Assembly: GCF_030867095.1 (NCBI RefSeq)
Contig: NC_081827.1
Span: 28,086,001 to 28,150,000, forward strand
Source of the DNA: Alligator mississippiensis
Taxonomy: Eukaryota > Chordata > Crocodylia > Alligatoridae
Direction: 5' to 3'
Length of the DNA stretch: 64,000 bases
Each line of letters begins with the position of its first letter. Positions within the stretch are counted from its first letter, which is position 1. This document shows positions 61,901-64,000 of this stretch, piece by piece. The position numbers and the translations under genes were made by a program. The notes under the pieces are model-generated. The model was not told where the DNA came from. It saw only the letters and a list, made by a program, of their open reading frames with translations, and made no database searches.

Positions 61901-62053
61901 CATGATATTTGCATAGGATTTAACTTTATATTCAACCATTACTCACAACTGTGTGCGGAATATGACAGTCAGAAGTTCAAATCCAACAGCAGCTGCTAGT
62001 CCAAGATCGAGCCCTAGTAGAACAGCAGCTACGAAAGTCACAAGCCATATCAT
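52877..62053 (-). CDS. SLC26A3: SLC26A3 (DRA), 3' part: exons 13-21
   Basis: SLC26A3 is the apical chloride/bicarbonate exchanger of gut epithelium. On the minus strand the exons are, in transcript order: 61947-62053, 61002-61071, 60825-60917, 59237-59332, 58338-58571, 56972-57026, 55644-55789, 54636-54701, 52877-52900. They join in frame to 296 residues plus stop and match the C-terminal part of human SLC26A3 (764 aa). Exon 13 is a membrane segment; exons 14-19 form the STAS domain, with the core [11 protein letters not shown] in exon 17. The C-terminus GETKF keeps the ETKF PDZ ligand of human SLC26A3, which separates it from pendrin. All introns are GT-AG. Exon 12 and everything upstream in the gene lie beyond 64000. 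Exon numbers follow the human gene from memory. Confidence 0.96.
53161..53410 (+). repeat. 250-bp direct repeat, copy B
   Basis: Second copy, 1125 bp downstream, in the last SLC26A3 intron. It starts at TCCATGGTCCACTTGGGG as copy A does and ends at CCCTGTGTTTG. Confidence 0.92.
53883..54234. mobile_element. hAT-like element, 352 bp, 8-bp TSD
   Basis: Ends CAGGGGCCAGCAAGC and, inverted, CAGGAGTTGGCAAC. Flanks CCCTAAAT (53875-53882) and CCCTAACT (54235-54242) match at 7 of 8. In SLC26A3 intron 20. Confidence 0.8.
54636..54701 (-). CDS. SLC26A3: SLC26A3 exon 20
   Basis: 66 bp (22 codons, as in human), encoding [20 protein letters not shown] and HM. Acceptor CTACAG, donor GTGAGT. Confidence 0.93.
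54847..55055. mobile_element. hAT-like MITE, 209 bp
   Basis: Starts CAGGGGTGGCCAACG and ends AAAAAGGTTGGCACC. Flanks GTCCATGT and TCCCATGT share 6 of 8. Related to the 17300 copy. In SLC26A3 intron 19. Confidence 0.6.
55644..55789 (-). CDS. SLC26A3: SLC26A3 exon 19
   Basis: 146 bp, encoding [20 protein letters not shown], then [20 protein letters not shown] and SPKFQPNK. Donor GTACCG. Confidence 0.96.
56972..57026 (-). CDS. SLC26A3: SLC26A3 exon 18
   Basis: 55 bp, encoding [18 protein letters not shown], the same length as its SLC26A4 counterpart. Confidence 0.94.
57830..57945 (-). repeat. MIR-like fragment
   Basis: TTGCCCAAGGTCACTTGTCA, then GAGCCAGATTCCTAGCCC, the inverted MIR order. Confidence 0.45.
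58338..58571 (-). CDS. SLC26A3: SLC26A3 exon 17 (STAS core)
   Basis: 234 bp, phase 0. It begins [20 protein letters not shown], passes [15 protein letters not shown], and ends with the STAS core [19 protein letters not shown]. Donor GTAACA. Confidence 0.97.
59237..59332 (-). CDS. SLC26A3: SLC26A3 exon 16
   Basis: 96 bp, encoding [20 protein letters not shown] and [12 protein letters not shown]. Donor GTAAG. Confidence 0.95.
60825..60917 (-). CDS. SLC26A3: SLC26A3 exon 15
   Basis: 93 bp, encoding [20 protein letters not shown] and [11 protein letters not shown]. Donor GTAAG. Confidence 0.95.
61002..61071 (-). CDS. SLC26A3: SLC26A3 exon 14
   Basis: 70 bp, encoding [20 protein letters not shown] and YAD. 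Donor GTAAGA on the minus strand. Confidence 0.94.
61947..62053 (-). CDS. SLC26A3: SLC26A3 exon 13
   Basis: 107 bp, phase 0. It encodes [20 protein letters not shown] and a second hydrophobic run ending IFRTQ, the end of the membrane domain. Same length as SLC26A4 exon 13. Confidence 0.95.
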
Positions 62054-64000
62054 CTGTAAAGAACAGACACGATATCAGATGTTATCATCCATGAAAAGCA
62101 GAAGCATGACCCCAGACTGGGGGTCAGGAACTGCAAATCATAGGCCTGAGGTAGACTGTTCCTAATCTCCTGAACAAGCTGCTTAAATTTTCTTCCTCAC
62201 CTGCAGAGCACACATGGTTTAGCTTGCCAAGCATCACCAAGGGGTAATGGGAAGATTTCTTAGTTAATACTGGAGAATCTTTTTAATGATGCTAAGGTCT
62301 ACATGCAATTGGTATGAAGTGCTTGTAGAGTCTCTATCACTTAAGGCAGGGGTGGGCAATTATTTTGGCTGGTGGGCCACATATGTTTTGGTGAGCTGTC
62401 AAGGGCCGCACACATAAAATCTTTCAGAAGATATCATTTTAACAAATTATAGATAAAAAAAAAAATCATATACTAAAACTCAAACATCTATTATAACATA
62501 TTTTTATTTTATTAAAAAATAATTTTGTCCTGATTTATGGTTTTTTGAGTAATGTATATAGAGGTGATTCCATACTAGCTCAAAATAAAGTCTTACTTTT
62601 GTATACCATGTGTGGGGTGGGAGATGGAGGGAGGGGATTGGGGGGATGTGGGGTGTGTGTGGAGGGGGTGGGGATTTGAGTGTGTATGGACGGCAGGCAT
62701 GTGTGTGGGTGGGTAGATGTGCGAGTGTGTGGTGGGGGGCTGCGCATGTGCTAGGTCCTGAGAGCTGGCCAGGGGTAGAAAGAGGGGGGTGGGCAGGGGG
62801 TACATGCAGCAAAGCTTGCCCAGGCAGTGCAGGTGCAGGTGCGGTCTGCCCCCACCCCCCTCATCCAGCTCATGGCTGCACCCACAGTGCTCTTCATGGG
62901 GCTGAGCCCTGCTTACGCCCACCCAGGGCAGCCTACACCATGCTCTCACCTGCACCCAGCCTTGGCTCTGGCCAGCATGCATAGCTTCCCAGTAGGCCTG
63001 TTACTGGTGTGGTTGCAGCTGCCTGGGTACTACTTAGCTCCCACTGCCTTCAGCAGCTCCTTTTCCTCCTGTCTCTGTTATGCTGATCTGCGCAGCAGGT
63101 AGTGCAGGGAAGCAACGGTGACTATGGGGATGTGTGCTGGGCACCACATGGCCAGCCAGGCAGGAGTGGAAGCTGCATTCAAGTGGCTCCTGCCCCAGTG
63201 TGTAATGTTCCAGCTCCAGGCCACCTTACAACCACTCAGCCACCTGCAGGTCGCTGCTTATTACACCAGGCAGCCGAGTGGGTGGAAGGTGGTCAGGAGC
63301 TGGAGCCCTGCATGCTGGGGCAGGAGCCTCCTGGCTGCAGCTTCCCCTCTGCCTGGGTGGGCATATGGTGCCTGGTGTGCATCCCCAGGGCTGCTGCCAC
63401 TTCTCCAAGCTACCTGTTGCCTGGAGCTGCATAGCAGGGGCAGGAGGAGGTGGAGGTGGAGGTGTTGGAAGCAGGAAGAACTGAGCAGTACCTGGGTGGC
63501 TGAAGCCCCATTGGGAAACTGTGTGCTGTGTCTGGTGGGTACAGGTGGGAGTGTGGCATGGGCTTCTCTGAGTGGGAGCAGGCAGGATTCAGCCACATGC
63601 AGAGCAACATGGGGGCAGCCATGGGCTGGATACAATCAATTGGTGGGCACCCACCCGCAGGCCAGATTCAATCAGTTGCTGGGCCAGATCTGGCCTGTGG
63701 GCAGTATTTTGCCCACCCCTGACTTAAGGCATCCATGGCCAACTTGGATAACCATTTATATCAGGCAAGTAGTGCTAGACATATGCCAACCTCTTAGATG
63801 TCAACGATAAAGGCATCATTTCAGCTGTGGTTAATGTGCTGGCTATTTTGTGCAGACTCAGCTGTTCTCATCAGCTTGCTACTAATACCAGACATGAAGT
63901 AGACAATTTTGTCCACTTTACTCCTAATTCCAGCTATATTGAAAAGTCCAGTATAAATAGTAGGGATTAGAAAAGGTATATTAAAAAGTGCTTCTAACTA
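62054..64000 (-). other. SLC26A3: SLC26A3 intron 12 (partial)
   Basis: No exon was recognised upstream (to the right) of exon 13. Most of the stretch is the hAT-like element; exon 12 must lie beyond the window. Confidence 0.7.
62347..63721. mobile_element. hAT/Charlie-like element, 1375 bp, perfect 8-bp TSD
   Basis: Ends CAGGGGTGGGCAATTATTTT and, inverted, CAGGGGTGGGCAAAATACTG. The duplication ACTTAAGG is identical on both sides (62339-62346, 63722-63729). The interior is AT-rich on the left and GC-rich on the right, without a transposase. It lies in SLC26A3 intron 12. Confidence 0.9.

Noticed and set aside
63118-63810. 230-codon plus-strand frame
   Set aside because: It lies inside the hAT element and crosses its right end and duplication; no domain recognised.

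Overview
The window is a piece of an amniote nuclear genome carrying three host protein genes in the conserved order SLC26A4 (+) - CBLL1 (+) - SLC26A3 (-), the same order as human chromosome 7q22-q31. The repeats (CR1 LINEs, many short hAT-like elements with 8-bp target duplications, MITE-like elements with 3-bp duplications, MIR-like SINEs, a tRNA-derived SINE with a CR1-like tail) point to a sauropsid. A crocodilian fits best and a turtle is the main alternative; this call rests on repeat style and was not checked by a search.

Layout. 1-7980 is a long SLC26A4 intron (intron 6 by human numbering) filled with a CR1 copy, a Penelope-like fragment, a 2-kb GC-rich DNA element and a small hAT-like element. 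7981-32000 holds SLC26A4 exons 7-21, all in frame with canonical splice sites and ending in a normal stop; exons 1-6 lie to the left of the window. Its introns carry a palindrome (8.5 kb), a Tigger-like element inside a MITE (10.4 kb), a hAT element nested in another hAT element (12.9-15.1 kb), a CR1 copy (19.8-22.2 kb), a probable solo LTR (22.5-23.4 kb) and a second 2-kb GC-rich element (28.5-30.6 kb). 32001-36345 is the SLC26A4 3'UTR/intergenic region. 35.9-36.9 kb is a CpG-rich promoter for CBLL1, with ZNF143-like, ETS-like and RFX X-box motifs. CBLL1 is complete (six coding exons, 493 aa). 44334-52876 is CBLL1 3'UTR and intergenic DNA with a 38-bp tandem repeat and a long inverted repeat. 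52877-62053 holds SLC26A3 exons 21 to 13 on the minus strand; its 5' part lies beyond the right edge.

Function. SLC26A4 (pendrin) and SLC26A3 (DRA) are paralogous anion exchangers with a membrane domain and a C-terminal STAS domain; nearly every matching exon has the same length and phase. CBLL1 (Hakai), between them, is an unrelated RING E3 ligase. No RNA gene, CRISPR array or prokaryotic feature was seen, and nothing looks like a wholly new functional system. The most unusual structures are the sub-terminal hairpins with compensatory changes in the GC-rich elements, two long near-perfect palindromes, a 250-bp direct duplication beside SLC26A3 exon 21, and nested transposons with clear target-site duplications.
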